A stretch of 64,000 nucleotides of DNA from Lentibacillus salicampi. Lineage in GTDB: Bacteria; Bacillota; Bacilli; Bacillales; Amphibacillaceae. The stretch spans positions 372,001 through 436,000 of the forward strand of contig NZ_SRHY01000001.1 in the NCBI RefSeq assembly GCF_004565465.1. The letters are read 5' to 3'. The translations under genes were made by a program, and so were the position numbers. Positions 49,041-58,529 of the stretch are shown in pieces; positions within the stretch are counted from its first letter, which is position 1, and each line of letters starts with the position of its first letter. Under the pieces are notes generated by a model, which was not told the DNA's origin, searched no databases, and saw only the letters and a program-made list of their open reading frames with translations.

Positions 49041-50316
49041 ACAGTCATATGGCCATATTGAAGAGACTGTCTATAAAGAAAAACTGGAGAATGGTTTGAC
49101 CGTTTTTCTGTTGTCTAAACCAGAGATGGCCAAAACGTATGGCATATTTTCCACCAATTTCGGATCGATCGACCAGACTTTTGTTCCGATTAATGGAACC
49201 GAACAAGTCACAGTCCCGGAAGGGGTCGCCCATTTCCTGGAACATAAGATGTTTGAAAAAGAGGATCGTGATGTGTTTGCTGACTTCGGCCGGCAGGGAG
49301 CATCAGCAAATGCATATACTTCTTTCACCAAAACCGCCTACTTATTCACAGCGACGAATCAAATTGAAAAAAATGTTGAAACACTGCTTGATTTTGTCCA
49401 AGACCCTTACTTTTCGGAGAAATCGGTAGAAAAAGAAAAGGGCATTATTGCTCAGGAAATCGAAATGTACAATGATCAGTCTGACTGGCAATCGTTTATG
49501 GGGACGCTGAGAGCCCTGTTCCATAAGCATCCGGTGAAAATTGATATCGCGGGTACGGTCGATTCCATTCAAACGATTACAAAAGAAGATTTATATACGT
49601 GTTACAACACGTTTTATCATCCGGAAAACATGACGTTGTTCATTGCCGGTAATTTTGACCCGCAGCAGATGATGGGTCTGATCCAGCACAATCAAGGGTC
49701 GAAACACTTTGACCAATTGGATCACATCAGGCGTGAATACCCTCAAGAACCTGCTTCAGCAGCCAAAAAAGAGAATAAAATGATCATGCCTGTGTCGATT
49801 CCAAAATGTACGGTTGGTATCAAAGAGTCAGCATCTGGACTGAGCGGTGAAGCATTTTTGAAGAAAGACCTGCTTCAAAGTATGATTGTTGATTATTATT
49901 TTTCCAGGGGTGGCCCATTTTATCAACAGCTGTATGACCAGCAGCTGATTGATGCCAGCTTTTATTTTGAAACAACGTTGGAGAAAAATTTTGGCTATAC
50001 ATTTATTGGCGGTAACACGAGTGAACCAGATCATTTTGCGGATACGGTGCGAGAGTTGCTGAAATCTGCCGATGGGACTGTGTTCACTCCTGAAGAAATT
50101 GACCGTATGAAGAAAAAGAAAATCGGGCAATTACTGCGGGCGATGAATTCACTGGAATTCGTGGCCAATAAATATATTTATTATGATACGGTGGATGTTG
50201 ATTTATTTAATATAATTCCTGCCATCCAGTCATTAACGGCCGAAGACTTTAACATTTTCGTACAGAATTGGATTGATGATGATCGGATAGCGGTGTGCAA
50301 AATAGTGAACGAATAG
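49033..50316 (+). CDS. ymfH: M16-family zinc protease YmfH
   Basis: A 427-residue M16 metallopeptidase with the intact inverted motif HFLEHKMFE near residue 65 and the distal EKEKGIIAQEIEMYNDQSDW near 140. It is the presumed catalytic partner of YmfF. ATG 49033 is used, after GGAGTGA (49021-49027); the GTG at 49024 lies inside that site. The ymfF-ymfH-ymfI-ymfJ order is as in B. subtilis. The substrate is not known. Confidence 0.92.
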   Translation: MNKQSYGHIEETVYKEKLENGLTVFLLSKPEMAKTYGIFSTNFGSIDQTFVPINGTEQVTVPEGVAHFLEHKMFEKEDRDVFADFGRQGASANAYTSFTKTAYLFTATNQIEKNVETLLDFVQDPYFSEKSVEKEKGIIAQEIEMYNDQSDWQSFMGTLRALFHKHPVKIDIAGTVDSIQTITKEDLYTCYNTFYHPENMTLFIAGNFDPQQMMGLIQHNQGSKHFDQLDHIRREYPQEPASAAKKENKMIMPVSIPKCTVGIKESASGLSGEAFLKKDLLQSMIVDYYFSRGGPFYQQLYDQQLIDASFYFETTLEKNFGYTFIGGNTSEPDHFADTVRELLKSADGTVFTPEEIDRMKKKKIGQLLRAMNSLEFVANKYIYYDTVDVDLFNIIPAIQSLTAEDFNIFVQNWIDDDRIAVCKIVNE

Positions 50317-50325
50317 GGGATTTTA

Positions 50326-51048
50326 ATGGAGAAAAATGTATTGATTATTGGTGCCAGCGGCGATATTGGCAGATCGATTGTCATGCGGCTTGCCAAGGAA
50401 GGCTGGCAGCTGATGCTGCATTATAACCGGAACATTCGCGCCATGGAAGCCAATCGGAGACGTTTGAATAATCAATCCATCCTGATGGAAATACAAGCTG
50501 ATTTAAGTGATCAGGCCGGTATAAATCATCTCTTAAATCAGCTCGTGTTTCCGGTTGATGCGGTCATATTTGCGGGTGGCAGTGCGTACTACGGATTATT
50601 CCAGGACACGGATGAACAAACAATGGAATCCATGCTGACGTTGCATGTGAAGGCACCATGGACGATTACAAAGCACGTTCTTCCTTCGATGATACGGGAG
50701 AAACATGGCAGGATTCTTTTTATTACGTCTGTATGGGGGGAAGCTGGTGCAGGCAATGAAGTGGTTTATTCATCTGTTAAAGGCGCCCAAAACAGTTTTG
50801 TTAAAGCTCTGGCCAAAGAAGTAGCGACTTCCGGTATAGCCGTAAATGCGGTGAGTCCCGGTTTTATCGATACAAAAATGAACCAGCACTTGTCGGCTGA
50901 AGCAAAAGAAGAGATTATTCATGACATCCCGGCAAATCGGGCCGGAACTTCAGAGGATGTTGCCAATACCGTTCGTTTTCTGATGGATGAACGGTCAGAT
51001 TACATCCACGGAGAGATTATTCATGTGAGTGGTGGCTGGAGGTCCTAA
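50326..51048 (+). CDS. ymfI: Short-chain dehydrogenase/reductase YmfI
   Basis: A 240-residue SDR protein. Cofactor motif LIIGASGDIGRSIVMRL at the N-terminus, the catalytic Ser in ITSVWGEAGAG and YSSVKGAQNSFVKAL (Tyr and Lys) are present, followed by AVNAVSPGFIDTKM. It resembles 3-oxoacyl-ACP reductases (FabG) and corresponds to YmfI, whose substrate is not established. It starts 9 bases after ymfH. Confidence 0.9.
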   Translation: MEKNVLIIGASGDIGRSIVMRLAKEGWQLMLHYNRNIRAMEANRRRLNNQSILMEIQADLSDQAGINHLLNQLVFPVDAVIFAGGSAYYGLFQDTDEQTMESMLTLHVKAPWTITKHVLPSMIREKHGRILFITSVWGEAGAGNEVVYSSVKGAQNSFVKALAKEVATSGIAVNAVSPGFIDTKMNQHLSAEAKEEIIHDIPANRAGTSEDVANTVRFLMDERSDYIHGEIIHVSGGWRS

Positions 51049-51116
51049 AATCCTATGTATAATCAGGACTATAAAACAAATACTATACATGTAAAAAATT
51101 GAAGGAGGCAGATGAA

Positions 51117-51374
51117 ATGTCCGTTCTCGATAATTTTGACTCATGGAAGGGATTTTTGGCCGACAGACTGCAGCAGGCACAATCTCAAGGAATGGGGCAG
51201 CAAACGATATCGAACATGGCTTATGAGGTTGGTGACTATCTGGCAGCGAATACAGATGCCAAGAACAATGAAGAAGCTGTTCTGCAGGAGATTTGGACTG
51301 CTGCATCTGAGGATGAACGACATGCAATTGCCAGTGCGATGGTTAAGTTAGTACAAAACCAGGGAAACGCATAA
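51117..51374 (+). CDS. ymfJ: DUF3243 protein YmfJ
   Basis: An 85-residue mostly helical protein beginning MSVLDNFDSWKGFLADRLQQAQSQGM, with YEVGDYLAANTDAKNNEEAVLQEIW and DERHAIASAMVKLV, the DUF3243 pattern. Function unknown. ATG 51117 sits 8 bases after AAGGAGG. A strong terminator follows, so it ends the ymfF-ymfJ unit. Confidence 0.88.
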   Translation: MSVLDNFDSWKGFLADRLQQAQSQGMGQQTISNMAYEVGDYLAANTDAKNNEEAVLQEIWTAASEDERHAIASAMVKLVQNQGNA

Positions 51375-51381
51375 ATGTAAA

Positions 51382-51418
51382 ATAAAGAAGCTGCAGGAGG
51401 CAGCTTCTTTATTTTTTC
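51382..51418 (+). terminator. Terminator after ymfJ
   Basis: ATAAAGAAGCTGC (51382-51394) pairs perfectly with 51400-51412, five-base loop, then TTTTTT. Confidence 0.9.
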
Positions 51419-51450
51419 CCGATTATCTTTACAATCTCCTTTTCTTCCTT

Positions 51451-51479
51451 CATAAAATACTTTATTATAGTACTATACT
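51451..51479 (+). promoter_or_regulatory. Putative sigma-A promoter for ymfK
   Basis: TTTATT (51451-51456), 17 bases, TATACT (51474-51479), about 25 bases before the ymfK start. Consensus prediction only. Confidence 0.35.
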
Positions 51480-51504
51480 AGTTAAATCGTATAAGGGGTT
51501 TGTT

Positions 51505-52293
51505 ATGGAGAAAACAGAATGGTACCTGGAATATGAGATACAATATAATCGGCCTGGTTTATTAGGAGACATTTCCTCCCTGCTTGGTATGCTTTCCATT
51601 AATATTCTATCCATTAATGGCGTGGCAGAATCGCGAAGAGGCATGTTGCTGCTTTCCAGGGAAGATGAACAGATTACAAGATTAAAATCAATTATGCAAA
51701 CAATGGATACGATAAAAATTAAAAAAGTCCGCAAACCAAAGATGCGTGATAAACTTGCCGTAAGACATGGCCGGTATATCCAGAGTGATGCGGATGACAG
51801 AAAAACATTCCGATTTGTCAGGGATGATTTGGGTATTTTAGTCGACTTTATGGCAGAACTGTATAAAAAGGAAGGACACAAATTAATTGGAATACGCGGA
51901 ATGCCACGGGTTGGAAAGACGGAATCGGTTGTAGCAGCCAGTGTCTGTGCTAATAAGCGGTGGCTGTTCGTTTCAAGTACATTACTTAAACAAACCATTC
52001 GAAGTCAGCTTATTAAAGATGAATACAATCATGATAATTTGTATATAATTGATGGAATTGTTTCAACGCGCCGGGCTAATGAAAAGCATTGGGAGCTTAT
52101 CAGGGAAATTATGCAGCTTCCCGCCATCAAAGTTGTTGAACACCCTGATATGTTCGTCCAGGCCACCGAATACAAACTGGATGATTTTGATTATATTATT
52201 GAGCTGCGCAGTGACGAACATGAGGAAATCACATATGAACCGGTAAACAACACTTTTAGCCAAGAAAACGGATTTTCGATGTTTGACTTTTAA
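51505..52293 (+). CDS. ymfK: ACT domain plus P-loop protein YmfK (DUF3388)
   Basis: A 262-residue protein of unknown role. The N-terminal 70 residues look like an ACT domain (YNRPGLLGDISSLLGMLSINILSINGVAE), the type that binds amino acids. The C-terminal part has a P-loop-like GMPRVGKTESVVA near residue 132 and a Walker B-like NLYIIDGI. This matches YmfK, a family restricted to Bacilli as far as I know. It comes before rodZ. ATG 51505 follows AAGGGGTT. Confidence 0.82.
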   Translation: MEKTEWYLEYEIQYNRPGLLGDISSLLGMLSINILSINGVAESRRGMLLLSREDEQITRLKSIMQTMDTIKIKKVRKPKMRDKLAVRHGRYIQSDADDRKTFRFVRDDLGILVDFMAELYKKEGHKLIGIRGMPRVGKTESVVAASVCANKRWLFVSSTLLKQTIRSQLIKDEYNHDNLYIIDGIVSTRRANEKHWELIREIMQLPAIKVVEHPDMFVQATEYKLDDFDYIIELRSDEHEEITYEPVNNTFSQENGFSMFDF

Positions 52294-52310
52294 AATGGAT
52301 GGTGTTAGCG

Positions 52311-53225
52311 ATGGAGATCGGAGAAAGACTGAAAGAAGCAAGAGAAGAGCAAAATTTGTCGCTTGAAAGTTTGCAGGAGACAACAAAAATACAAAAGCGA
52401 TATCTAGAGGCCATTGAGCAAGGAAATTTCAAAATATTACCGGGAACGTTTTATGCGCGTGCGTTTATTAAAGAGTATGCTGCAGCAGTTGGACTTGATC
52501 CGAATGAATTGCTGGAAGAATATAAAGCGGACGTACCCCAGCCCGAAGAGGAAAGGACACCTCAATATTCACATATTCAACGATCACGCAAAGATAATAA
52601 CCCGGCCAAAAGCACTGCTGTGTTTTCCTTCATTCCGACAGTCATTGTCGTGTTGCTGGTGATTGGCATCGTCTTTGTGGTATGGTTTTTCCTACAAGGT
52701 TCAGCCTCTGAGGAAAGTAATGAACCTGCTCAGCCACAGGATGATAACGAGGTAACCTATAATAGCGATGAAGACAGTCAGGAAAATGCCGGGGCAGAAG
52801 ATGATGGTTCCAGCGCGGGAAGTGATTCCGAATCAGAAGAAACCAATGAAGGGAACGCGGATGCCAAATCTGAGAAAGAGCAGCCTGAATTGACCGTTGA
52901 GGAAGAGGGCACAGGTAATTCACCGGAATCAACCCTTAATCTGAAAAATGCGGGCGATGATGTTACCGCTACAGTCGAGGCGGAAGGAGACTCCTGGCTC
53001 GAAGTGGAAAATGACAATGGGGAGTCTTTGTTTTCAGGTATGGTTAGTACCGACAATTCGCCGGTTGAAGTGGATTTGTCCAGTACGGATCGTGTCTGGT
53101 TCAGTGTCGGGAACGCACCAGCTTTAGATATCACAATCGATGGGGCTGCACTTGAATACCCTGTTAACCCTGATGAAGAAGTGTTTCAAAAAATTTGGGT
53201 TAACATTAATCATGCAGGTGAATAG
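52311..53225 (+). CDS. rodZ: Cell-shape protein RodZ (YmfM)
   Basis: RodZ, 304 residues: an N-terminal Xre-type helix-turn-helix (IGERLKEAREEQNLSLESLQETTKIQKRYLEAIE), one membrane helix near residue 110-132, a very acidic Ser/Glu/Asp-rich linker (about 135-205) and a C-terminal DUF4115 domain. It links MreB to the membrane and supports rod shape. The separate ymfL gene of some annotations is not present. ATG 52311 gives the usual MEIGERLKEAR start; the ATG at 52299 would add four residues. Confidence 0.92.
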   Translation: MEIGERLKEAREEQNLSLESLQETTKIQKRYLEAIEQGNFKILPGTFYARAFIKEYAAAVGLDPNELLEEYKADVPQPEEERTPQYSHIQRSRKDNNPAKSTAVFSFIPTVIVVLLVIGIVFVVWFFLQGSASEESNEPAQPQDDNEVTYNSDEDSQENAGAEDDGSSAGSDSESEETNEGNADAKSEKEQPELTVEEEGTGNSPESTLNLKNAGDDVTATVEAEGDSWLEVENDNGESLFSGMVSTDNSPVEVDLSSTDRVWFSVGNAPALDITIDGAALEYPVNPDEEVFQKIWVNINHAGE

Positions 53226-53409
53226 TCGACTAAACCGAAACGATGGTTGTTTCTGCTCAATGTTGGTTGAACAGAATAGACTTCGTATAGGCAGTTGCTC
53301 CCCGCGTATGTGTATACTGCCCGATAAGGCGGGGAAAATGGAAGTTACTTGTTCAAGCCTTTCCTTACTGATAATGAGGGAAGGGTTTTACATGCAGGAG
53401 GGAAATCGT

Positions 53410-53988
53410 GTGAATATACCTAACAAGATGACGCTTTCACGAATTTGTTTAATCCCTATTTTTATTATTTTGCTGGCTGTTCCGTTCAATTGGGGAGAAT
53501 GGAGCACTGGGGAAACAGTTTTACCGGTTGCGCATTTTATTGCCGCTTTATTGTTTATCATTGCAGCGGCAACTGATTGGGTTGATGGGTACTATGCTAG
53601 AAAATATGATTTAGTAACGAATCTGGGGAAATTTCTGGATCCCCTGGCTGACAAGCTGCTCGTTGCTGCAGCATTGATTTTGCTGGTAGAAATGGGAATG
53701 GCCCCGGGATGGATTGCGATCATTATCATCAGCAGGGAGCTTGCTGTAACGGGTTTACGTCTTGTGGCAGCAGGTGAAGGAATTGTGCTTGCGGCAGGAA
53801 ACATGGGAAAACTAAAAACCGCTACCCAAATGATCGCCATTGCGCTATTATTATTACATGATTTTCCATTTTCTTATGCCGGTCTTCCACTCGGGATGAT
53901 TATGCTGTATATATCGTTATTTTTTACCGTTGCATCAGGATATGATTATTTTGTGAAAAACTGGCATGTAATGAGGGATTCCAAATGA
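53410..53988 (+). CDS. pgsA: CDP-diacylglycerol-glycerol-3-phosphate phosphatidyltransferase
   Basis: PgsA, 192 residues, makes phosphatidylglycerol phosphate from CDP-diacylglycerol (product of CdsA). The CDP-alcohol phosphotransferase signature is seen as DWVDGYYARKYDLVTNLGKFLDPLADKLLVAAALI. Several membrane helices cover the rest. GTG 53410 follows CAGGAGGG and gives the standard length; the open frame upstream to 53140 overlaps rodZ and is not used. The 184-base gap before it contains a GC-rich stretch and a weak hairpin (about 53360-53390) only. Confidence 0.95.
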   Translation: MNIPNKMTLSRICLIPIFIILLAVPFNWGEWSTGETVLPVAHFIAALLFIIAAATDWVDGYYARKYDLVTNLGKFLDPLADKLLVAAALILLVEMGMAPGWIAIIIISRELAVTGLRLVAAGEGIVLAAGNMGKLKTATQMIAIALLLLHDFPFSYAGLPLGMIMLYISLFFTVASGYDYFVKNWHVMRDSK

Positions 53989-55232
53989 TGAAAAACATCA
54001 ATGCCGAAATTGTTGCAGTCGGCACAGAGTTATTATTGGGACAGATTGCCAATACAAATGCACAATGGATATCGGAAAAATTAGCTTCGATTGGAATAAA
54101 TGTTCACCATCATGCTGTTGTCGGTGATAATCTCAAGCGGGTTGAAGAGCAGTTCCGAATTTCCGGCAATCGGTCTGATGTCATGATTGTTACGGGGGGG
54201 CTGGGGCCGACAGAAGACGACCTGACCCGCGAAGCTTTTCAGCAAATTACTGGAGCAGATATTGTTGAACATGAACCAGCCATGAAGAAGATTGAAGCTT
54301 TTTTTCAAAAGCAAAAAACGGACATGACGCCCAATAATAGAAAACAGGCACGTGTTTTTGCAGGGAGTGACGTGATCGAAAATAACACAGGCATGGCAGC
54401 AGGCATGTCGCTTTCCCACGAGGGTAAAACGTGGTTTTTTTTGCCGGGTGTGCCACGAGAGATGAAGCAGATGATGACGTATAGTGTCCTGCCTCAATTG
54501 CAGCAACTAGCAGGGGAAAAGATGGTGATCCAGTCAACCATGCTCCGTTTTACCGGCATTGGTGAATCTCGTCTTGAGCATGAACTGCGGGATTTAATTC
54601 ACGAGCAGACAAATCCAACAATCGCCCCTTTAGCACAAAATGAAGGTGTCGCCATCAGGCTCACGTCCAAGGCAGCGACAAGTGATGAGGCAACTGACGT
54701 GATTAATCGGACAAAGCAGGAAATTCTCGACCGGGTTGGCGGCCATTATTACGGGGTCGATGATCAGACGCTGGAAGAAAAGGTTTTGGCATTGCTGAAA
54801 AAGAAGGATGTGTCCGTGGGAGCTGCTGAAAGTTTAACGGGCGGTATGTTTACTGACAAACTGATATCAGTACCCGGGGCTTCTGATGTGTGCCGCGGCG
54901 GCATAGTCTGCTATGATACAAAGGTGAAAGAAAACGTCCTGCACATCCCTGAAGATCTTATTCGGCAATATGGCACCATTAGTGGAGAATGTGCTGCAGC
55001 TATGGCTGAAAACGCCTGTTCACTACTGAAGGCTGATATCGGAATCAGTTTCACCGGAGTGGCCGGCCCTGACAGCATTGAGGGTCATCAGGCAGGCACG
55101 GTATATATTGCCCTGCATGATCAATCAGGGAAACAGTTGACCCGAAAATATACCTTCGCGGGTAACCGGCAAACCATTCGGAGACGGACAGTCACAAAAG
55201 GATATGAGCTTTTATTTAATTTGTTAAATTAA
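53985..55232 (+). CDS. cinA: Competence/damage-inducible protein CinA
   Basis: CinA, 415 residues, with an N-terminal MoCF-like domain (NAEIVAVGTELLLGQIANTNAQWIS, MIVTGGLGPTEDDLTRE) and a C-terminal CinA/PncC domain (VGAAESLTGGMFTDKLISVPGAS, IGISFTGVAGPDS). The C-terminal domain is nicotinamide-nucleotide amidase in characterised relatives. It overlaps the pgsA end by ATGA and precedes recA, with which it is often co-transcribed in competence systems; here recA has its own promoter. Confidence 0.94.
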   Translation: MMKNINAEIVAVGTELLLGQIANTNAQWISEKLASIGINVHHHAVVGDNLKRVEEQFRISGNRSDVMIVTGGLGPTEDDLTREAFQQITGADIVEHEPAMKKIEAFFQKQKTDMTPNNRKQARVFAGSDVIENNTGMAAGMSLSHEGKTWFFLPGVPREMKQMMTYSVLPQLQQLAGEKMVIQSTMLRFTGIGESRLEHELRDLIHEQTNPTIAPLAQNEGVAIRLTSKAATSDEATDVINRTKQEILDRVGGHYYGVDDQTLEEKVLALLKKKDVSVGAAESLTGGMFTDKLISVPGASDVCRGGIVCYDTKVKENVLHIPEDLIRQYGTISGECAAAMAENACSLLKADIGISFTGVAGPDSIEGHQAGTVYIALHDQSGKQLTRKYTFAGNRQTIRRRTVTKGYELLFNLLN

Positions 55233-55326
55233 AGTTATTGGCCAGGTTTTTTCCTGGAAATTAATTTTTTGTGTCTCGTTATCTATTAAAATCCCTTTAT
55301 GGAGAAAAGAACACCTGAAAAATATG

Positions 55327-55340
55327 AGAACATTTATTCG
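55327..55340 (+). promoter_or_regulatory. LexA (SOS) box candidate upstream of recA
   Basis: AGAACATTTATTCG resembles the Bacillus LexA box (CGAACnnnnGTTCG type), matching both outer GAAC and TTCG blocks with differences at the first base and the centre. It lies just upstream of the recA promoter. Confidence 0.5.
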
Positions 55341-55348
55341 TTTTATTC

Positions 55349-55377
55349 TTGGCAAATCTCCACAAAAGGAGTATGAT
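55349..55377 (+). promoter_or_regulatory. Sigma-A promoter for recA
   Basis: TTGGCA (55349-55354), exactly 17 bases, TATGAT (55372-55377); 32 bases before the recA start. A strong consensus match next to the LexA box. Confidence 0.7.
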
Positions 55378-55409
55378 GTAATTAGGTTATTCATAAGGAG
55401 GAACGTGCA

Positions 55410-56459
55410 TTGGGAGATAAAAAACAAGCTTTAGATATGGCGTTAAAACAAATTGAAAAACAGTTTGGAAAAGGTTCAATTATGAAACTGGGTGAGCAAG
55501 AGGGCCAAAAGATTGCAACGATTCCAAGCGGATCACTTGCTTTGGATGTCGCTTTAGGTATTGGAGGTTACCCGCGGGGGCGTGTTGTCGAAATTTACGG
55601 TCCAGAATCTTCCGGTAAAACAACTGTTGCGCTGCACGCGATTGCTGAAGCTCAACAGCAGGGTGGTCAGGCTGCGTTTATTGATGCTGAGCATGCACTT
55701 GATCCGACATACGCACGGGCGCTCGGTGTTAATATTGAAGAATTGCTTTTGTCACAGCCGGATACAGGTGAGCAAGCACTGGAGATTGCCGAAGCACTTG
55801 TCCGGAGTGGTGCCGTTGACATTATTGTAGTGGATTCGGTAGCCGCACTGGTTCCGAAAGCGGAAATCGAAGGTGAGATGGGAGATGCACACGTCGGGTT
55901 GCAGGCACGTTTGATGTCTCAGGCACTGCGGAAGCTTTCCGGGGCTATCAACAAATCGAAAACAACGGCCGTATTTATCAACCAGATTAGAGAAAAGGTA
56001 GGGGTAATGTTCGGTAATCCGGAAACAACACCGGGTGGACGGGCTCTTAAGTTCTATTCATCTGTCAGATTGGAAGTACGCCGAGCAGAAACGTTAAAGC
56101 AAGGGAATGAGATGGTAGGAAATAAAGCCAGGTTGAAAGTTGTTAAAAATAAAGTAGCCCCTCCGTTTAAACAGGCGGAAGTTGATATTATGTACGGTGA
56201 AGGTATTTCCAGGGTAGGCGAAATACTGGATATAGGTTCAGACCTTGATATTGTTCAAAAAAGCGGTGCATGGTATTCCTATAATGGTGAACGGCTTGGA
56301 CAAGGCAGGGAGAATGCCAAACAGTTCCTGAAAGAAAACGAAGGTATTAAAATGGAGATCCACCAGGCTATCCGCACACATTATCATATGGACGAGACAC
56401 CGGAAGAAGAAACTGAAGAAGGATCCCAAGAAGGGGATCAGGAAAGAATGGATGTTTAA
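55410..56459 (+). CDS. recA: Recombinase RecA
   Basis: RecA, 349 residues, forms filaments on single-stranded DNA for repair, recombination and LexA cleavage. Walker [10 protein letters not shown] near residue 65, [21 protein letters not shown], and the loops [18 protein letters not shown] and [28 protein letters not shown] are all seen. The C-terminal tail is very acidic ([18 protein letters not shown]). The start is TTG 55410 after AAGGAGGAAC. No intein or other insertion is present. Confidence 0.98.
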   Translation: MGDKKQALDMALKQIEKQFGKGSIMKLGEQEGQKIATIPSGSLALDVALGIGGYPRGRVVEIYGPESSGKTTVALHAIAEAQQQGGQAAFIDAEHALDPTYARALGVNIEELLLSQPDTGEQALEIAEALVRSGAVDIIVVDSVAALVPKAEIEGEMGDAHVGLQARLMSQALRKLSGAINKSKTTAVFINQIREKVGVMFGNPETTPGGRALKFYSSVRLEVRRAETLKQGNEMVGNKARLKVVKNKVAPPFKQAEVDIMYGEGISRVGEILDIGSDLDIVQKSGAWYSYNGERLGQGRENAKQFLKENEGIKMEIHQAIRTHYHMDETPEEETEEGSQEGDQERMDV

Positions 56460-56475
56460 CTGGTGTTCGTTTGAA

Positions 56476-56515
56476 TAAGTCCTTTGCTGACAAGGATTAG
56501 CAAAGGACTTACTTT
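56476..56515 (+). terminator. Terminator after recA
   Basis: TAAGTCCTTTGCT (56476-56488) pairs perfectly with 56499-56511, followed by CTTTAT. A 13-bp stem. Confidence 0.8.
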
Positions 56516-56565
56516 ATCCGCCTCAACGAGCTATACGACCACACTTCAAGATTTTAAGATGGAAA

Positions 56566-56622
56566 CAAATAAAATAAGCGAAGCGGAAGGAAACCTCTGC
56601 TGAACGACGCTTCACTTTATTT
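56566..56622 (+). terminator. Second hairpin between recA and rny
   Basis: The AAATAAAATAAGCGAAGC side pairs imperfectly with GCTTCACTTTATTTTT. It could be a bidirectional terminator. The rest of the 56460-56787 gap is AT-rich, with the rny ribosome site AGGAGGTGA at 56776-56784. Confidence 0.5.
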
Positions 56623-56787
56623 TTATGCAATAACTATTACGATTTCTTGACATTAGCCAATGGGATCAGTAAAATTAAGTTGTATAATTTTCTATTATTA
56701 TACAGCTTAATTATTTATTATTGAACATTGTACATGCCGACAATAATGAATCAATTGTACAACTTTATAGCAATAGGAGGTGAAATC

Positions 56788-58353
56788 ATGGATAATCCCT
56801 TAATCATCTCCATTTTGCTTGCCTTAATCCTGATCGTCGGTATTGTTGTTGGTTATCTGATTCGTAAATCTATTGCAGAAGCTAAAATTTCCAGTGCGGA
56901 AAACTTGGCCAAACAAATAGTAGATGAGGCACATCGGAATGCGGATGCTGCCAAGAAAGAGGCACTTCTTGAGGCGAAAGATGAGAATCATAATCTTCGT
57001 CAGCAGACAGAAGAGGACTTACGTGAACGGCGATTGGAAGTACAAAAGCAGGAAAATCGTCTAATGCAAAAAGAAGAAAATCTGGATAGAAAAAACGAAA
57101 CGCTTGATAAGCGTGAAACGATGCTGGAGGGAAAAGAAGAATCATTAACAGAAAAACAACAACAAATTGAAGAAATGGAAAGCAAAGTGGAAGCGATGCT
57201 TAATGAGCAGCAAACGGAGCTTGAGCGCATTTCCGGTTATACAACTGACCAGGCTAAACAGATTATTTTGGAACGGGTTGAGCAAGAGGTTAACCACGAA
57301 TCAGCGTTAATGGTGAAAGAAGCTGAAAACCGTGCCAAAGAGGAAGCGGATAAAAAGGCTAAAAGCATTCTTTCGCTTGCCTTACAGCGTTGTGCTGCAG
57401 ATCACGTTGCCGAAACAACCGTATCTGTTGTAAACCTTCCAAATGATGAAATGAAAGGCCGGATAATCGGTCGCGAAGGACGCAATATTCGTACGCTTGA
57501 AACATTAACCGGAATCGACTTAATCATTGACGATACACCGGAAGCTGTCGTTTTGTCAGGGTTTGATCCAGTACGCCGGGAAATTGCCCGTATGGCGTTG
57601 GAAAAACTTGTACAGGACGGGAGAATACATCCGGCCAGAATCGAGGAAATGGTTGATAAGGCGAGACGTGACGTTGATGACTATATTCGCGAAGTTGGCG
57701 AAGAGACAACGTTTGAGGTCGGTATTCACGGACTGCATCCGGATCTTGTTAAAATCCTCGGCCGTCTGAAATATCGTACGAGTTATGGTCAAAATGTGTT
57801 GAAGCACTCCACTGAAGTAGCGTATCTTTCAGGATTGCTTGCTGCAGAGTTAGGTGAAGATGAAACCCTGGCTAAAAGAGCCGGCTTGCTTCATGATATT
57901 GGTAAAGCAATTGATCATGAAGTTGAGGGTAGCCATGTTGAAATTGGTAAGGAACTTGGGGTTAAGTATAAAGAACATGAGGTTGTCATCAATTCAATTG
58001 CTTCTCACCACGGTGATGAAGAGGCGACTTCCATCATTGCTGTTCTGGTTGCTGCGGCCGACGCGTTATCAGCTGCCAGACCTGGAGCCAGAAGCGAAAC
58101 GTTGGAAAATTATATTAAACGTCTCGAACGACTGGAGGAAATTTCAGAGTCTTTTGCAGGTGTAGAGAAGTCCTTCGCCATCCAGGCCGGCAGAGAAGTT
58201 CGAATCATGGTTAAGCCCGATGAAATTGATGATATTGACTCTGTTCGAATCGCACGTGATATCCGTAAACAAATTGAAGGCGAACTTAATTATCCTGGAC
58301 ATATCAAAGTAACCGTCATCAGAGAGACAAGAGCAGTAGAGTATGCAAAATAA
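56788..58353 (+). CDS. rny: Endoribonuclease RNase Y
   Basis: RNase Y, 521 residues, is the membrane-anchored endonuclease that starts decay of most mRNAs in Bacilli. A single N-terminal membrane helix (residues 5-25) leads into a long coiled coil (about 30-195, rich in Glu, Lys and Gln). A KH domain ([29 protein letters not shown] near 230) and an HD domain ([13 protein letters not shown]..., [12 protein letters not shown] near 370) follow. ATG 56788 follows AGGAGGTGA; the frame is open upstream but has no ribosome site. Confidence 0.97.
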   Translation: MDNPLIISILLALILIVGIVVGYLIRKSIAEAKISSAENLAKQIVDEAHRNADAAKKEALLEAKDENHNLRQQTEEDLRERRLEVQKQENRLMQKEENLDRKNETLDKRETMLEGKEESLTEKQQQIEEMESKVEAMLNEQQTELERISGYTTDQAKQIILERVEQEVNHESALMVKEAENRAKEEADKKAKSILSLALQRCAADHVAETTVSVVNLPNDEMKGRIIGREGRNIRTLETLTGIDLIIDDTPEAVVLSGFDPVRREIARMALEKLVQDGRIHPARIEEMVDKARRDVDDYIREVGEETTFEVGIHGLHPDLVKILGRLKYRTSYGQNVLKHSTEVAYLSGLLAAELGEDETLAKRAGLLHDIGKAIDHEVEGSHVEIGKELGVKYKEHEVVINSIASHHGDEEATSIIAVLVAAADALSAARPGARSETLENYIKRLERLEEISESFAGVEKSFAIQAGREVRIMVKPDEIDDIDSVRIARDIRKQIEGELNYPGHIKVTVIRETRAVEYAK

Positions 58354-58432
58354 CATTAAAAGTGTAAGCACCCGATTAGCCGACTCCCCTTATGAAGCAA
58401 GGTGAAGGAAGTCGACTGACCCGAGGAAGCTG

Positions 58433-58470
58433 AAATAAAAGCGGCCATACTGTGCCGCTTTTATTTTTCT
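58433..58470 (+). terminator. Terminator after rny
   Basis: AAATAAAAGCGGC (58433-58445) pairs perfectly with 58454-58466, then TTTC. A 13-bp stem and 8-base loop. Confidence 0.88.
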
Positions 58471-58529
58471 TTACATTAATAATGGAATATGCAACACTGT
58501 GACTAATTCATACAGATAGGATGAGCACT

